From Desulfosediminicola flagellatus (GTDB lineage Bacteria > Desulfobacterota > Desulfobulbia > Desulfobulbales > Desulfocapsaceae): a stretch of DNA of 64,000 nucleotides. This document shows positions 44,526 through 52,862 of the stretch, in pieces. Position numbers and translations under genes: made by a program. The DNA lies in assembly GCF_005116655.2 (NCBI RefSeq), contig NZ_CP050698.1, positions 1,256,001 through 1,320,000 on the forward strand, given 5' to 3'. Within the stretch, counting starts at the first letter, position 1. Every line of letters starts with the position of its first letter. The notes under the pieces are model-generated. The model had not been told where the DNA came from. It ran no database searches and was given only the letters and a program-made list of their open reading frames with translations.

Positions 44526-46160
44526 TTATCCGAGAATTGTCTTCAGGTCTTCTGCAGCAGTAGCTGCGATCGGCTTGATTTCAAAATTCTGTACAAGGAC
44601 GTCCAGTACATTCGGGGTGATGAATGCAGGGAGGGAGGGTCCGAGGCGGATATCTTTAATTCCAAGACTCAGCAAGGTAAGGAGAATAACGCATGCTTTC
44701 TGCTCGTACCAGGAAAGAATCATGGAGAGTGGGAGATCATTTACATCGCACTCAAATGCTCCTGCAAGAGCAACAGCGATCTGGATTGCAGAGTAAGCAT
44801 CGTTGCACTGACCAACATCAAGAAGACGAGGAATGCCACCGATGTCACCGAGCTTTTTATCGAAGAAACGGAATTTGCCACATGCAAGGGTGAGAATCAT
44901 GCAATCTTCAGGTACTTGCTCAACAAATTCTGTGTAGTAGTTACGACCAGGCTTTGCGCCATCACAGCCACCAACAAGGAAGAAGTGGCGAATCGCTTTT
45001 GCTTTTACTGCGTCAATTACTTTGTCAGCAACTCCAAGAACGGTGTTTCTACCAAAACCGACAAGAACAGAGTCTTTATCAGTATCTTCAGTGTAACCTT
45101 CGAGAGCAAGAGCACGCTCAATTACCGGGGTGAAATCTTTGTCGTCACCGATGTGTGCGACATCAGGCCAGCCAACAAGGCCGGTGGTGAACACATTAGC
45201 CTTATAGCTGTCAGCAGGTTTCTGAATGCAGTTTGTGGTAAAGAGAATCGCACCCGGGAATTGAGGGAACTCTTTAGCCTGGTTCTGCCATGCGGTTCCA
45301 TAGTGTCCATAGAAATGCTCATACTTCTTCAACTCAGGATAACCGTGGCATGGAAGCATCTCACCGTGGGTGTAGATGTTAATGCCTTTTCCTTCAGTCT
45401 GCTTGAGCAGCAGTTCGAGGTCGCGAAGATCATGGCCGGTTACGAGAATGGCTTTACCGGTTTTCTGGCCAAGAGGAACCTTAGTAGGAACAGGGTGCCC
45501 GTAGGTTCCGGTGTTACCTGCATCAAGAAGTTCCATTGCTTTCAGGTTTACTTCGCCACACTTAAGTGCGAGTGCAACGTGAGCCTCAAGGCTTTGTCCC
45601 TGTCGGGAGAGTTCTGCCATTGCTTCGTGGATGTACGTAAATACGGACTCATCTTCCTGACCGAGAATCGCTGCGTGGTCGGCATATGCAGCAAGACCGC
45701 GAATACCGTAGACCGCGATCTGCTTTAAAGAACGAAGGTCTTCGTTGCTGTCGAGGTTATTGATGAAGTCAAGTTTTAAGCCCTGCTCTTCAAGCCCTTC
45801 AAGAGTAGCAGCAGGTGCGTAGGTTGCAGGTGCTTCTGCAATATCAACATTGCCGCCAGCAGCTTTGACTTTTGTTTTCAATTCATCACGGAGTTTTACC
45901 GTGGTATTGATCCAGTCTTGAAATCGTGCAGGATCAAAATCAACATTAGTCAGGCAGGCAAAAATTGCTTCGGCTGCAAAGCGATCAACAGCATTATCTA
46001 CTACACCAACTTTTCGACCTTCAACGGCAACAAGGGAGAGGCCCTGAACTGCGTAGGTGAGTAAATCCTGAAGGCTGGCAACGTCTTCCGATTTTCCGCA
46101 AACACCGATTTTGGTACAACCAGTTCCCTTTGCAGTTTGTTCGCATTGATTACAAAACAT
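44526..46160 (-). CDS. hcp: Hydroxylamine reductase / hybrid cluster protein
   Basis: Hybrid cluster protein of 544 residues, reducing nitric oxide or hydroxylamine in anaerobes. The N-terminal cubane cluster motif is Cys3-x2-Cys6-x8-Cys15-x5-Cys21 (MFCNQCEQTA..., class I). Hybrid-cluster ligands lie in the later blocks: THGEMLPCHGYPELKKY, LFTTNCIQKP, VGGCDGAKPGRNYYTEF, LACGKFRF, and the final GIKDIRLGPSLPAF. Start ATG at 46160 with GGAGG just upstream. A perfect terminator follows and an FNR/HcpR-like palindrome precedes it. Confidence 0.97.
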   Translation of the reverse strand: MFCNQCEQTAKGTGCTKIGVCGKSEDVASLQDLLTYAVQGLSLVAVEGRKVGVVDNAVDRFAAEAIFACLTNVDFDPARFQDWINTTVKLRDELKTKVKAAGGNVDIAEAPATYAPAATLEGLEEQGLKLDFINNLDSNEDLRSLKQIAVYGIRGLAAYADHAAILGQEDESVFTYIHEAMAELSRQGQSLEAHVALALKCGEVNLKAMELLDAGNTGTYGHPVPTKVPLGQKTGKAILVTGHDLRDLELLLKQTEGKGINIYTHGEMLPCHGYPELKKYEHFYGHYGTAWQNQAKEFPQFPGAILFTTNCIQKPADSYKANVFTTGLVGWPDVAHIGDDKDFTPVIERALALEGYTEDTDKDSVLVGFGRNTVLGVADKVIDAVKAKAIRHFFLVGGCDGAKPGRNYYTEFVEQVPEDCMILTLACGKFRFFDKKLGDIGGIPRLLDVGQCNDAYSAIQIAVALAGAFECDVNDLPLSMILSWYEQKACVILLTLLSLGIKDIRLGPSLPAFITPNVLDVLVQNFEIKPIAATAAEDLKTILG

Positions 46161-46305
46161 ATTGTCCTCCTGAAACGATTATGGATCCGAATATGGATCG
46201 TTGAATTCTACTTCTTTGAAGATAACGTTTAACCGATGTGGGAAATGGAAAAGTGTAAATCCGCATCAGTTAAGAAGAGAGTACTTAAAAAGTGTCTCAG
46301 AATCC

Positions 46306-46319
46306 TTGATCTAGGTCAA
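46306..46319 (-). promoter_or_regulatory. FNR/HcpR-like palindrome upstream of hcp
   Basis: TTGATCTAGGTCAA, differing by one base from the palindrome before the ferredoxin gene. It lies 146 bases before the hcp ATG (139 for the other). hcp genes of Desulfobacterota are known to be controlled by the CRP/FNR-family regulator HcpR. A GATTATCATTC stretch nearby (46348-46358) also resembles half a Fur box. Confidence 0.65.
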
Positions 46320-46369
46320 GAGATTGGAATTTTATTAATGTTTTGTGATTATCATTCATTCTCAGCTAT

Positions 46370-46688
46370 GAGGGTAAGGGGCTAAGGACTAAGGACTAAG
46401 GACTAAGGACTGAGGACTAAGGGCTGAGGACTAAGGACTTAGTAAAAACGTGAGGGGTGAGGAGTGAGGAGTGAGGAGTGGGGGCAGGGGTGCAATAGAG
46501 GTGGATAGCGAGAAGAATTTTGATGCCATTATACTCTGTTGTCACGTGATGATAAGTTGCCAAGTATCCGTCATTAAATGGTTTGTGTCAAATCGCAATG
46601 GGGCAGTTGTTGGTGTCGTTTCCGCCTAACGCCTAACGCCTCACACCTCACACCTGACACCTCACATTTAGAAGCAGAGATTTAGGAG
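46370..46688. repeat. Large composite heptamer repeat element between hcp promoter and methyltransferase gene
   Basis: The left arm (46370-46443) is the cleanest array in the window: GGACTAA repeated four times, then GGACTGA, GGACTAA, GGGCTGA, GGACTAA. TAAAAACG and a GTGAGGG/GTGAGGA run follow (46449-46482). After a 125-base unique centre comes an inverted copy (46612-46688) of the AACGACAC/GTGAGGC element, ending GAAGCAGAGATTTAG. No gene is supported in it. Confidence 0.88.
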
Positions 46689-46717
46689 TGATCAGAAAAT
46701 GTTTTGTGAAATTTTCC

Positions 46718-47593
46718 TTAGCTAGAAGGCTGTGCTTTAATCAGTAGGAGGCCGGTGTCTGAAGCAATTGAATTATCAAGGTTAAAGCTTGAGTAACAGT
46801 TTTCGACGGTAAATTTACAGGATTCAATTATATGTAGCCAACGCTCTTTATCGCTGCCATTAAGGTAAAGCGTATGGCTATAGTTAACATTGGGATCAGT
46901 GCCGTTCATGGGCCGGACTTTATAGCGTTCTGTCATTTCCAGGCGGTTGGTTGTGTAGTTCATGGTGCGTAAAATCTCTTTGACAATCCTGCCGCCTTGA
47001 GGACGATCGAACATTTGAAATTGAAATGACTTTGTCGTCTTTTCGGTCTGATCGTTTGCCGGTGGAATATAGAGCTGAAGTAGTAAGGCTCCACCGGGCT
47101 TGAGGTACTTCCTGCAACCACTAAGACAACTGATGATGTCATCAGTATCTGATAACAGGTTCAGTGTATTATATGGGATGACCACAGCGTCGAATAGACA
47201 ATTGAATGCCAGCTGACGCATATCCATTTGTATATAGTGTTCGTTACCTGTGGATTTGGTGCGGGCGATATGTATCATCTCGCGGGACAGGTCTATACCG
47301 GTTAGTGAGTGGCCCAGATTTGAGAGTAGTCGTGTCAATCTGCCGCTTCCGCAGCCAACTTCAAGCACTGTGGATTGATGTGAAAGTGCTGATGAATAGA
47401 AGAACAGGTCCTTATCAAAACTCCCCATCTCCAGTTCGTACATTTCCGAATACATCAATTGCGGTAGAGGCAGGTAGATGTCTTCCGGTTCTTCGTCGTA
47501 GCTTGAATATATTTGCACGGATGGCCTGGATGAGAATGAGAATAGTAGAGCAGTATCTGTATCTGAATCGCCAAAATTTTCCGAGCGTTTCAT
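46718..47593 (-). CDS. Class I SAM-dependent methyltransferase
   Basis: A 291-residue methyltransferase. The SAM-binding motif I is VLEVGCGSGRLTRLLS (about 76-91), followed by LTGIDLSREMIHIA (motif II acid), AVVIPYNTLNLL and LKPGGALLLQLYIPP (motif post-I to III). The N-terminal 45 residues (PSVQIYSSYDEEPEDIYLPL) precede the domain. The substrate is unknown; it resembles small-molecule methyltransferases. It is divergent from the rubrerythrin gene, with 200 bases between the two starts. Confidence 0.83.
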   Translation of the reverse strand: MKRSENFGDSDTDTALLFSFSSRPSVQIYSSYDEEPEDIYLPLPQLMYSEMYELEMGSFDKDLFFYSSALSHQSTVLEVGCGSGRLTRLLSNLGHSLTGIDLSREMIHIARTKSTGNEHYIQMDMRQLAFNCLFDAVVIPYNTLNLLSDTDDIISCLSGCRKYLKPGGALLLQLYIPPANDQTEKTTKSFQFQMFDRPQGGRIVKEILRTMNYTTNRLEMTERYKVRPMNGTDPNVNYSHTLYLNGSDKERWLHIIESCKFTVENCYSSFNLDNSIASDTGLLLIKAQPSS

Positions 47594-47749
47594 TTAAGAT
47601 ACTGTAGTAGCGAGAAAGTTTACTGCTCGCCATGATAGTGGTGCCGCTAGCAAAAACACCTCGTAAAGTTATATTGCAATTCTATATACAAAGAGAAAAA
47701 AGATGTTGCAAAGTTAATTCGAACTCTGTATGTTGTTTAGCAATTGAGC

Positions 47750-47768
47750 AGTAATGATTATCAATATT
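47750..47768. promoter_or_regulatory. Fur-like box upstream of reverse rubrerythrin
   Basis: AGTAATGATTATCAATATT resembles the Fur consensus core AATGATTATCA and partly also a PerR box. It lies about 30 bases before the rubrerythrin ATG, so it would overlap the promoter or leader. Confidence 0.35.
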
Positions 47769-47796
47769 ACTTAATAAATATTCAGGAGGATTTCCA

Positions 47797-48339
47797 ATGC
47801 AAAAATATGTATGTACAGTTTGTGGTTATGTTAATGATGGTGCAGCACCAGACCAGTGTCCACAGTGTGGAGCAAGTGCAGCTAAGTTCAAACTTCAGGC
47901 TGAAGGTGATATGGCTTGGGCTGATGAGCATGTAATTGGTGTTGCAGAAGGTGTAGACGCTGAAATCGTTGAAGGTCTGCAGATGAACTTCACTGGAGAA
48001 TGTACCGAAGTTGGTATGTATCTTGCCATGGCACGTCAGGCTGACCGCGAAGGTTATCCTGAGGTTGCAGAAGCATACAAGCGCATCGCCTGGGAAGAGG
48101 CTGAGCATGCTGCAAAATTTGCAGAGCTTCTCGGTGAGTGTGTTGTTGCTGACACCAAAGCAAATCTTGAAGCACGCGTTGCTGCAGAGCACGGTGCCTG
48201 TGCTGGTAAGAAAGCACTTGCTACCCGTGCCAAAGAACTCAACCTTGATGCAATCCACGACACCGTACACGAGATGTGTAAAGATGAGGCTCGTCACGGA
48301 CAGGCCTTCGCAGGTCTCCTCAACAGATATTTCAAGTAA
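47797..48339 (+). CDS. Reverse rubrerythrin (rubredoxin domain first, then diiron domain)
   Basis: A 180-residue protein. An N-terminal rubredoxin-like site is formed by CTVCG and CPQCG (Cys6, 9, 21, 24). It precedes a four-helix diiron domain with [26 protein letters not shown] and [14 protein letters not shown] giving the E/ExxH ligands. The order is reversed relative to classical rubrerythrin, as in clostridial reverse rubrerythrins that act as NADH-linked peroxide/oxygen reductases. GGAGG ribosome site. It is followed by a terminator, so it is probably a single-gene transcript. Confidence 0.93.
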   Translation: MQKYVCTVCGYVNDGAAPDQCPQCGASAAKFKLQAEGDMAWADEHVIGVAEGVDAEIVEGLQMNFTGECTEVGMYLAMARQADREGYPEVAEAYKRIAWEEAEHAAKFAELLGECVVADTKANLEARVAAEHGACAGKKALATRAKELNLDAIHDTVHEMCKDEARHGQAFAGLLNRYFK

Positions 48340-48358
48340 TCTCTATGCTTACATAGGG

Positions 48359-48425
48359 GTAGAGGGGGGGATTGTTATACACGAACGGGGGGGACTGTAT
48401 TTTTCAGTTCGCCCCCTCTTTGTTG
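48359..48425 (+). terminator. Terminator-like structure after rubrerythrin
   Basis: AGAGGGGG (48361-48368) can pair with CCCCCTCT, and the inner arms ACTG/CAGT and GAAC/GTTC add further pairing. A TTTGTTGTTG tail follows. The G- and C-rich arms make more than one fold possible. Confidence 0.65.
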
Positions 48426-48454
48426 TTGTACTTCAGACCTACTGAGTGCTAACT

Positions 48455-48520
48455 TCCCTCACACCTCACACCTCACACCTCACGTTTTTACTTAGTCCTC
48501 AGTCCTTTCCCCTCAGCCCT
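48455..48520. repeat. Heptamer repeat (minus-oriented composite)
   Basis: CCCTCAC-ACCTCAC-ACCTCAC-ACCTCAC is followed by GTTTTTACTTAG and TCCTCAG/TCCTTTC/CCTCAGC units. It is the reverse complement of the GGACTAA + TAAAAACG + GTGAGGN arrangement at 46.4 kb. It abuts the stop of the minus-strand gene that follows. Confidence 0.85.
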
Positions 48521-48525
48521 GTCTT

Positions 48526-49677
48526 TTATCCTTTTTCCGCAGCATACGCCGAAGCAGCACATTCATTCTTACCTAAATCCAGTTCATCCGCCTTATCATC
48601 GTCAACCTGTTCAAGGTTTGCATTGATTTTTCGTATCGTCGCATATTCCTTTGGTTGTTCGCGCATATTAGATTTGATGAAGGTGAGGAAGTCTGCTTCA
48701 TTATCGATGTCGTGAATGGCTTTGTTGTAATCGATGGCTTCGCCGAGGGAGGTGATGATTGCAAGATTTTCATTGGCTTCACTCCAGTCTATATAATGAC
48801 CTGGGAGGAGCTGAATGCTATGGTCCATTTTTCTGATAGCTTGCAGGGTGGTGAAGAGAATATCAGACCATGCATCTACTTGACCACCGAGATCAGGCCT
48901 GCCAACGGATTTGATAAAGATTGTATCGCCGGTGATGAGGTATCGGTTATCAATAAGATACGAGGTTGATCCAGGAGTATGTCCGGGGGTGAACAGAACC
49001 TTGACTTCAGGTCCATCATAAGAAAACTTTAATAACTGTTTATCTTCGAGGGGTGTGTATGTGAAATTTGCTCCGCTAAAGTCGTGGCTGTTGGCTACTA
49101 CTTCTATTCCGGTTGCTTCCATGAGTGAGCGGCTACCGGCGATATAGTCAGCCTGGAGGTGAGTTTCGCAGGTTCGAATAAGTGTACAGCCTTTTTCTTT
49201 GGCAAATTCCTGATAGAAAGCAATATTGCGGGATGGGTCGAAGAGCATCATTTCTCCGCCACTGGCAACACCATAACTGCAGGACGCTTTTCCTGGACGG
49301 TTAAACTGGTATAGCTCAAAATCTTCACCCGGGTTGAGCAGGCTAGGAACCAAGAGGTTTCCCCATGATTTTATACCACCTTCAAGATACCCTATATCGT
49401 CAAAACCATTTTTCTCGAGAATTTCGGCAACAAATTTTGCAGAACCCTCACTGGCACAAACAACCCTTACCGGTTTATCTCTGGGTATCTGTTTTACACA
49501 CTCATCCTCTATTTCCATGAAATCGAAATAGCTGATGTTGAGTATGTCAAAATCATAGGGTGATTCGACCTGGAATCGTTTGAAGTCCTCAGAATTACGA
49601 ACATCGAGCAGCAGCATATCCTGTTTACTTGTCAGCCAGGTGTACAGATCTTGAGCAGTATACAAAAAGATGCTCAT
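48526..49677 (-). CDS. Rhodanese-metallo-beta-lactamase fusion (persulfide dioxygenase-like) with altered metal site
   Basis: A 383-residue fusion. The N-terminal rhodanese domain (about 8-108) has the active-site loop VVCASEGSA with catalytic Cys74. The C-terminal metallo-beta-lactamase domain follows the ETHE1/CstB type: TPGHTPGSTSYL, ITGDTIF, VGRPDLGGQ and LLPGHYIDW. However, the usual HxHxDH is THLQADY: His173 and Asp177 remain, while the second His is Gln175 and the last is Tyr178. The second His is an iron ligand in ETHE1-type enzymes, so catalysis may be lost or changed. It probably acts in cytoplasmic sulfane-sulfur metabolism. It lies next to the rhodanese-ferritin gene. Confidence 0.85.
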   Translation of the reverse strand: MSIFLYTAQDLYTWLTSKQDMLLLDVRNSEDFKRFQVESPYDFDILNISYFDFMEIEDECVKQIPRDKPVRVVCASEGSAKFVAEILEKNGFDDIGYLEGGIKSWGNLLVPSLLNPGEDFELYQFNRPGKASCSYGVASGGEMMLFDPSRNIAFYQEFAKEKGCTLIRTCETHLQADYIAGSRSLMEATGIEVVANSHDFSGANFTYTPLEDKQLLKFSYDGPEVKVLFTPGHTPGSTSYLIDNRYLITGDTIFIKSVGRPDLGGQVDAWSDILFTTLQAIRKMDHSIQLLPGHYIDWSEANENLAIITSLGEAIDYNKAIHDIDNEADFLTFIKSNMREQPKEYATIRKINANLEQVDDDKADELDLGKNECAASAYAAEKG

Positions 49678-49774
49678 AATTATCTCCTTATCGTGGAAGG
49701 TAGTGAGCTACATATATACAATATATAGTTATTTTTATATAGTGAAACAAGTGCACTAAAACGTCAGGCTGTGT

Positions 49775-50587
49775 CTATGCTAAACGCTTACTCAGTTCTT
49801 TGCCAAGGCGTTCCAGATGGTTTTTCTCTTCCTGAGCCATGTTCAGATAAAAGCTCTTTAACGCTGAATCGTCAGCTTTATGAGCCAGCCGGGAGTATAA
49901 ATCGTAGGCCTGTGATTCGAACATCATTCCGACCTGGATCACTGAACTGATATTTGTAAGATGTCCCTCAAATGTTTTGAGAAAATCATCGACAGTAACG
50001 CCTCCTTCAGCTATAGCATCAGAGCTCTTTTCTTTTTCTAATGCTACTTCAGAATATTGACCGCTGAGTTTTGCCATGTGGCCATCTTCAAGCTTTGCCA
50101 TATAATTAAGAAGTTCTTTGTTTTCAGGAGAGTCTGTTTTTTCAGCCAGCAGGAGATAGAATTTCTTTAATCCTTTTTCCATTGCGTAGGCCATAGATAC
50201 AGCAGATGTGAAATTGCCTTCGATAAAATACTCAAGGCCGACTGTTTCAAGCCCTGTTGCTTTTCCACCTTCCCATCCGATTATACCACCGCTCATGTTC
50301 AGTACCTTACTGAACTTGGCATTTGAAAGAACCTGGCAGCCGGCCCGGCTGCGCACTCCGCTACGTCAGTAAACTATGGTTTCTTTCGTGCTGTCGAGCT
50401 CATCGAGTCTGTCTGGTAATTCGCTGATAGGGATAAGTATAGCGCCGGGGATATGAGATTGTTCATATTCCTTTGGTTGGCGAACATCAAGTATTTGAAA
50501 AGTGCCGGGTGGGCGAGAGTCGATTAACTCCCGGGTCTTCTCAGCACTGATATTTTCATTTTTTTTGAATAAAGATAACCAGTTCAT
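49775..50587 (-). CDS. Rhodanese-ferritin-like fusion, probable selenoprotein (Sec at the rhodanese catalytic position)
   Basis: One continuous frame of 271 codons interrupted by a single in-frame TGA at 50366-50368. Before it is a rhodanese domain (ILDVRQPKEYEQSHIPGAILIP, KETIVY); immediately after it comes RSGVRSRAGCQVL and LNMSGGIIGWEGG, the second half of the same domain. The TGA (residue 74) falls exactly at the catalytic cysteine of the C-R-S-G-x-R-S loop. The C-terminal half (about 120-270) is a diiron four-helix domain with AMEKGLKKFY, KLEDGHM, FESQAYDLY and QEEKNHLERL. No other lesion is present, so translation with selenocysteine is far likelier than a pseudogene. A SECIS-like hairpin begins 14 bases after the TGA. 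ATG 50587 has an AAAGGA site. Rhodanese-related selenoproteins are known in bacteria. Confidence 0.85.
50336..50352 (-). promoter_or_regulatory. Candidate bacterial SECIS hairpin
   Basis: On the mRNA strand, GCAGCC-GGGCC-GGCTGC forms a perfect 6-bp stem (7 with a 3-base loop). It starts 14 bases after the TGA and its apical loop opens with GG. This matches bacterial SECIS elements: a short stem placed about 15-35 bases after the UGA, with a G in the first two loop positions. Confidence 0.7.
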
Positions 50588-50679
50588 GACTCTTCATCCT
50601 TTGTAATAGTAGATTATGACAGTTTTTCCAAAAACGAATTGAGGTTGTGGTCGGCAAGCGATGGCCAGCCTATTTAAAA

Positions 50680-51162
50680 TTATGCGTGCAGCAAACCCGC
50701 CTCTGCAGGGCTGGCTGAGAAGCAGTCTATGTGGATGAGCCAGTAATTCGCAGGGTTTTCCTGTATTGACTTGCTATCTTCTTCACTTAGCCAGTGGCTA
50801 TCTGCACCTAAATTATAAAAGTATGAATCTATTCCGATGAAACCATCAAGCATATGACTGAGCACATGCAGTATTTTGCTGGGATAACCGTGCTCAAGGT
50901 GTTTGAGGTCGAGTATCGTCTCTGCTCCGGTTTGCCGGAGTTCTTCGACGAGTGAGTTAACCGTTTCATGATTCTTTTTCACAGCCAGTGTTAGTTCGTT
51001 TAGAAAAACAGCGTCACTGCCTGATAAACATTGTTCTTCATTGACCTGAACGCAGTCGTAGATAACCAGAGAAGTGAGGTCGAAAAACTTGCTTACCTGA
51101 TCGCAGGAATGCTCGAAGGAATCCCCGGTGACAAGGATTTTATGTTGGGCTATCCTTTCCAT
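50680..51162 (-). CDS. Hypothetical protein in the redox cluster
   Basis: A 160-residue soluble protein (MERIAQHKILVTGDSFEHSCDQVSKF, FDLTSLVIYDCVQVNEEQCL, LVEELRQTGAETILDLKHLEHG, VLSHMLDGFIGIDSYFYNLGADSHWL). It has three cysteines and an alternating alpha/beta pattern. No known domain is recognised. It sits between the flavodiiron gene and the selenoprotein gene on the same strand, with 92-101 base gaps, so a shared role in oxygen or sulfur stress is possible but unproven. Confidence 0.7.
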   Translation of the reverse strand: MERIAQHKILVTGDSFEHSCDQVSKFFDLTSLVIYDCVQVNEEQCLSGSDAVFLNELTLAVKKNHETVNSLVEELRQTGAETILDLKHLEHGYPSKILHVLSHMLDGFIGIDSYFYNLGADSHWLSEEDSKSIQENPANYWLIHIDCFSASPAEAGLLHA

Positions 51163-51263
51163 TAATTACCCTGAATGTTCCAACGTGTTTTGGTTTCCAT
51201 CCCAAACCAGCTTTCCCGAACATGCGTTATCGGAATGCAAAATTAAGGATGGAAACACGTGAG

Positions 51264-52469
51264 CTAAAGCGCTTTAGTCGATGCAGCTTTAATGGTCTCA
51301 CCAATACGGTGTCCCATGGTATTGCATTCCTGCAGCACCTCGGCGTTCGGTACATACTTATGTTTCATACCTTCTTCGACGAGTTCGATTTTCATTTCTT
51401 CGAGTGCGGTATTTAACAGTTTAACAGATTCGCCGCTCCAGCCAAAGGAACCAAATGAAGCACCTATCTTATTGAGTGGTTTTAATCCACGCATATACAT
51501 GAGAAAACCGGCCATCTCGGGAAGCAGACCATTGTTGAGGGTTGGGCTGCCGACAATAACTGCCTTTGCATTCAACACTTTGGTCAATATATCACTACGA
51601 TGATGAAATTTCAGATTAATCAACTCAGTCGATATACCTTCTTCTTCAAGTCCGGCAGCGATGGCTTTTGCCATCTTCGCGGTTGATTGCCACATGGTTT
51701 CGTAGATTACCAGTGCCTTGTCGGATGATTCACCTGCACTCCATTTCTCATACGCCTCGAAAATTTCCTTGTGGTGTGTTCTCCAGATAACACCATGATC
51801 AGGTGCGATCATCTTAATATCCAGATTCATCTCGCTGACTGATTTAAGCAGCTTTTTTACAAGTGGTGAGAAGAGATAGAGGATATTTGCGTAGTATTTT
51901 GCGCTCTCCTGCATAACCTCAGGCAATGGCACTTCGTCATCAAATCGTTCACTTGTGGCGTAGTGTTGTCCGAAAGCATCACTGGAGAAGAGAATGCCGT
52001 CTTCTTTTATGTAAGAGAACATGGAGTCCGGCCAGTGCAGCATCCGTGTCTCAAGGAACTGGATGGTGCGTTTACCAAGGCTTATTTCAGTCCCTGATTT
52101 GACAATCTCAAATGGCCAGTCTTCACGATGGAAATGGTCAAGAATTGCTTTATGGCCCATCGGGGAGCAGATAAGTTTCTCAGGTTGGATAAGTTCCATG
52201 ATTTCAGGTAACGATCCTGAATGATCCATCTCTACGTGGTTTACAACGAGATAATCAATTTTTTTAGGATCAATAATGGCACTCACATGGCGGATCAGGT
52301 CGTCAAGATGACTACGTTTTACTGTGTCAAACAGGGTGACTTTTTCATCAACAATGAGAAATGCATTATATGTCGTACCCCTGAGAGTTGAATAGCCATG
52401 AAAATCTCGTACATCCCAATCTACAGCTCCAACCCAGTGGATACCTTTTGCCAGTTCAGTATTGTTCAT
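51264..52469 (-). CDS. fprA: A-type flavodiiron protein (FprA / rubredoxin:oxygen oxidoreductase)
   Basis: A 401-residue flavodiiron protein that reduces oxygen or nitric oxide in the cytoplasm of anaerobes. The diiron site is complete: NHVEMDHSGSLPE (His, Glu, Asp, His), MLHWPDSMF, LFSSDAFGQH and APDHGVIWR. The C-terminal flavodoxin domain has the FMN phosphate loop YETMWQSTAKMAK, then VGSPTLNNGLLPEMAGFL and FGSFGWSGESVK. Length is normal (about 400). No rubredoxin domain is attached; the reverse rubrerythrin or the small ferredoxin nearby could be partners. Confidence 0.95.
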   Translation of the reverse strand: MNNTELAKGIHWVGAVDWDVRDFHGYSTLRGTTYNAFLIVDEKVTLFDTVKRSHLDDLIRHVSAIIDPKKIDYLVVNHVEMDHSGSLPEIMELIQPEKLICSPMGHKAILDHFHREDWPFEIVKSGTEISLGKRTIQFLETRMLHWPDSMFSYIKEDGILFSSDAFGQHYATSERFDDEVPLPEVMQESAKYYANILYLFSPLVKKLLKSVSEMNLDIKMIAPDHGVIWRTHHKEIFEAYEKWSAGESSDKALVIYETMWQSTAKMAKAIAAGLEEEGISTELINLKFHHRSDILTKVLNAKAVIVGSPTLNNGLLPEMAGFLMYMRGLKPLNKIGASFGSFGWSGESVKLLNTALEEMKIELVEEGMKHKYVPNAEVLQECNTMGHRIGETIKAASTKAL

Positions 52470-52862
52470 GATAACTCCATAATATATTTATAAATATGTA
52501 TATAATAAGGCGAGCACATATATGAAACAGTAATCCGTCCACCCGGGAAAATAGACCCAATTCAATGGTGGCGAGCGAACTCGGTGGTATGTGACTAGCC
52601 TATATTCTTACAAATTCTCTTTATAGTAATTGAGACAATGAACGATTACAAGAAGAGATGATTTGTAAGTGGTTCGTGTTGACAAGGTTTATTAAGTAGT
52701 AATAATTATCAAATAAGTCAATACTATTGTTGCAGTCTAGCTGTTGTATGTATTCGAAAATAGACTGTCAGTAAAAGGTGTTACGTTGATGCTGCCAAGA
52801 TTATGGGCAGATTGATAAAAATACAAGATAATTCACGTTTTTTCGTTAGGAATAGTTTTACA
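52470..52862. other. Divergent intergenic region between flavodiiron and ferredoxin genes
   Basis: About 390 AT-rich bases with no supported gene. It must contain both promoters. AATAATTATCAAATAAG near 52699-52715 resembles a Fur/PerR-type half-palindrome before the ferredoxin gene, at low confidence. Confidence 0.4.

Noticed and set aside
44511..45728. Long plus-strand open frame (about 405 codons) opposite hcp
   Set aside because: It is antisense to an unambiguous hcp gene, has no ribosome site or recognisable domain, and its residue pattern is that of a complementary-strand shadow.
46370..46482. Possible CRISPR array
   Set aside because: The repeat unit is 7 bases and contiguous with no unique spacers of 25-40 bases; it is a tandem heptamer array, and no cas genes are present.
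49775..50587. Ordinary pseudogene with a nonsense mutation
   Set aside because: The only lesion is TGA at the catalytic Cys codon, both domains are otherwise intact, and a SECIS-like hairpin follows; a selenoprotein explains all three facts better.
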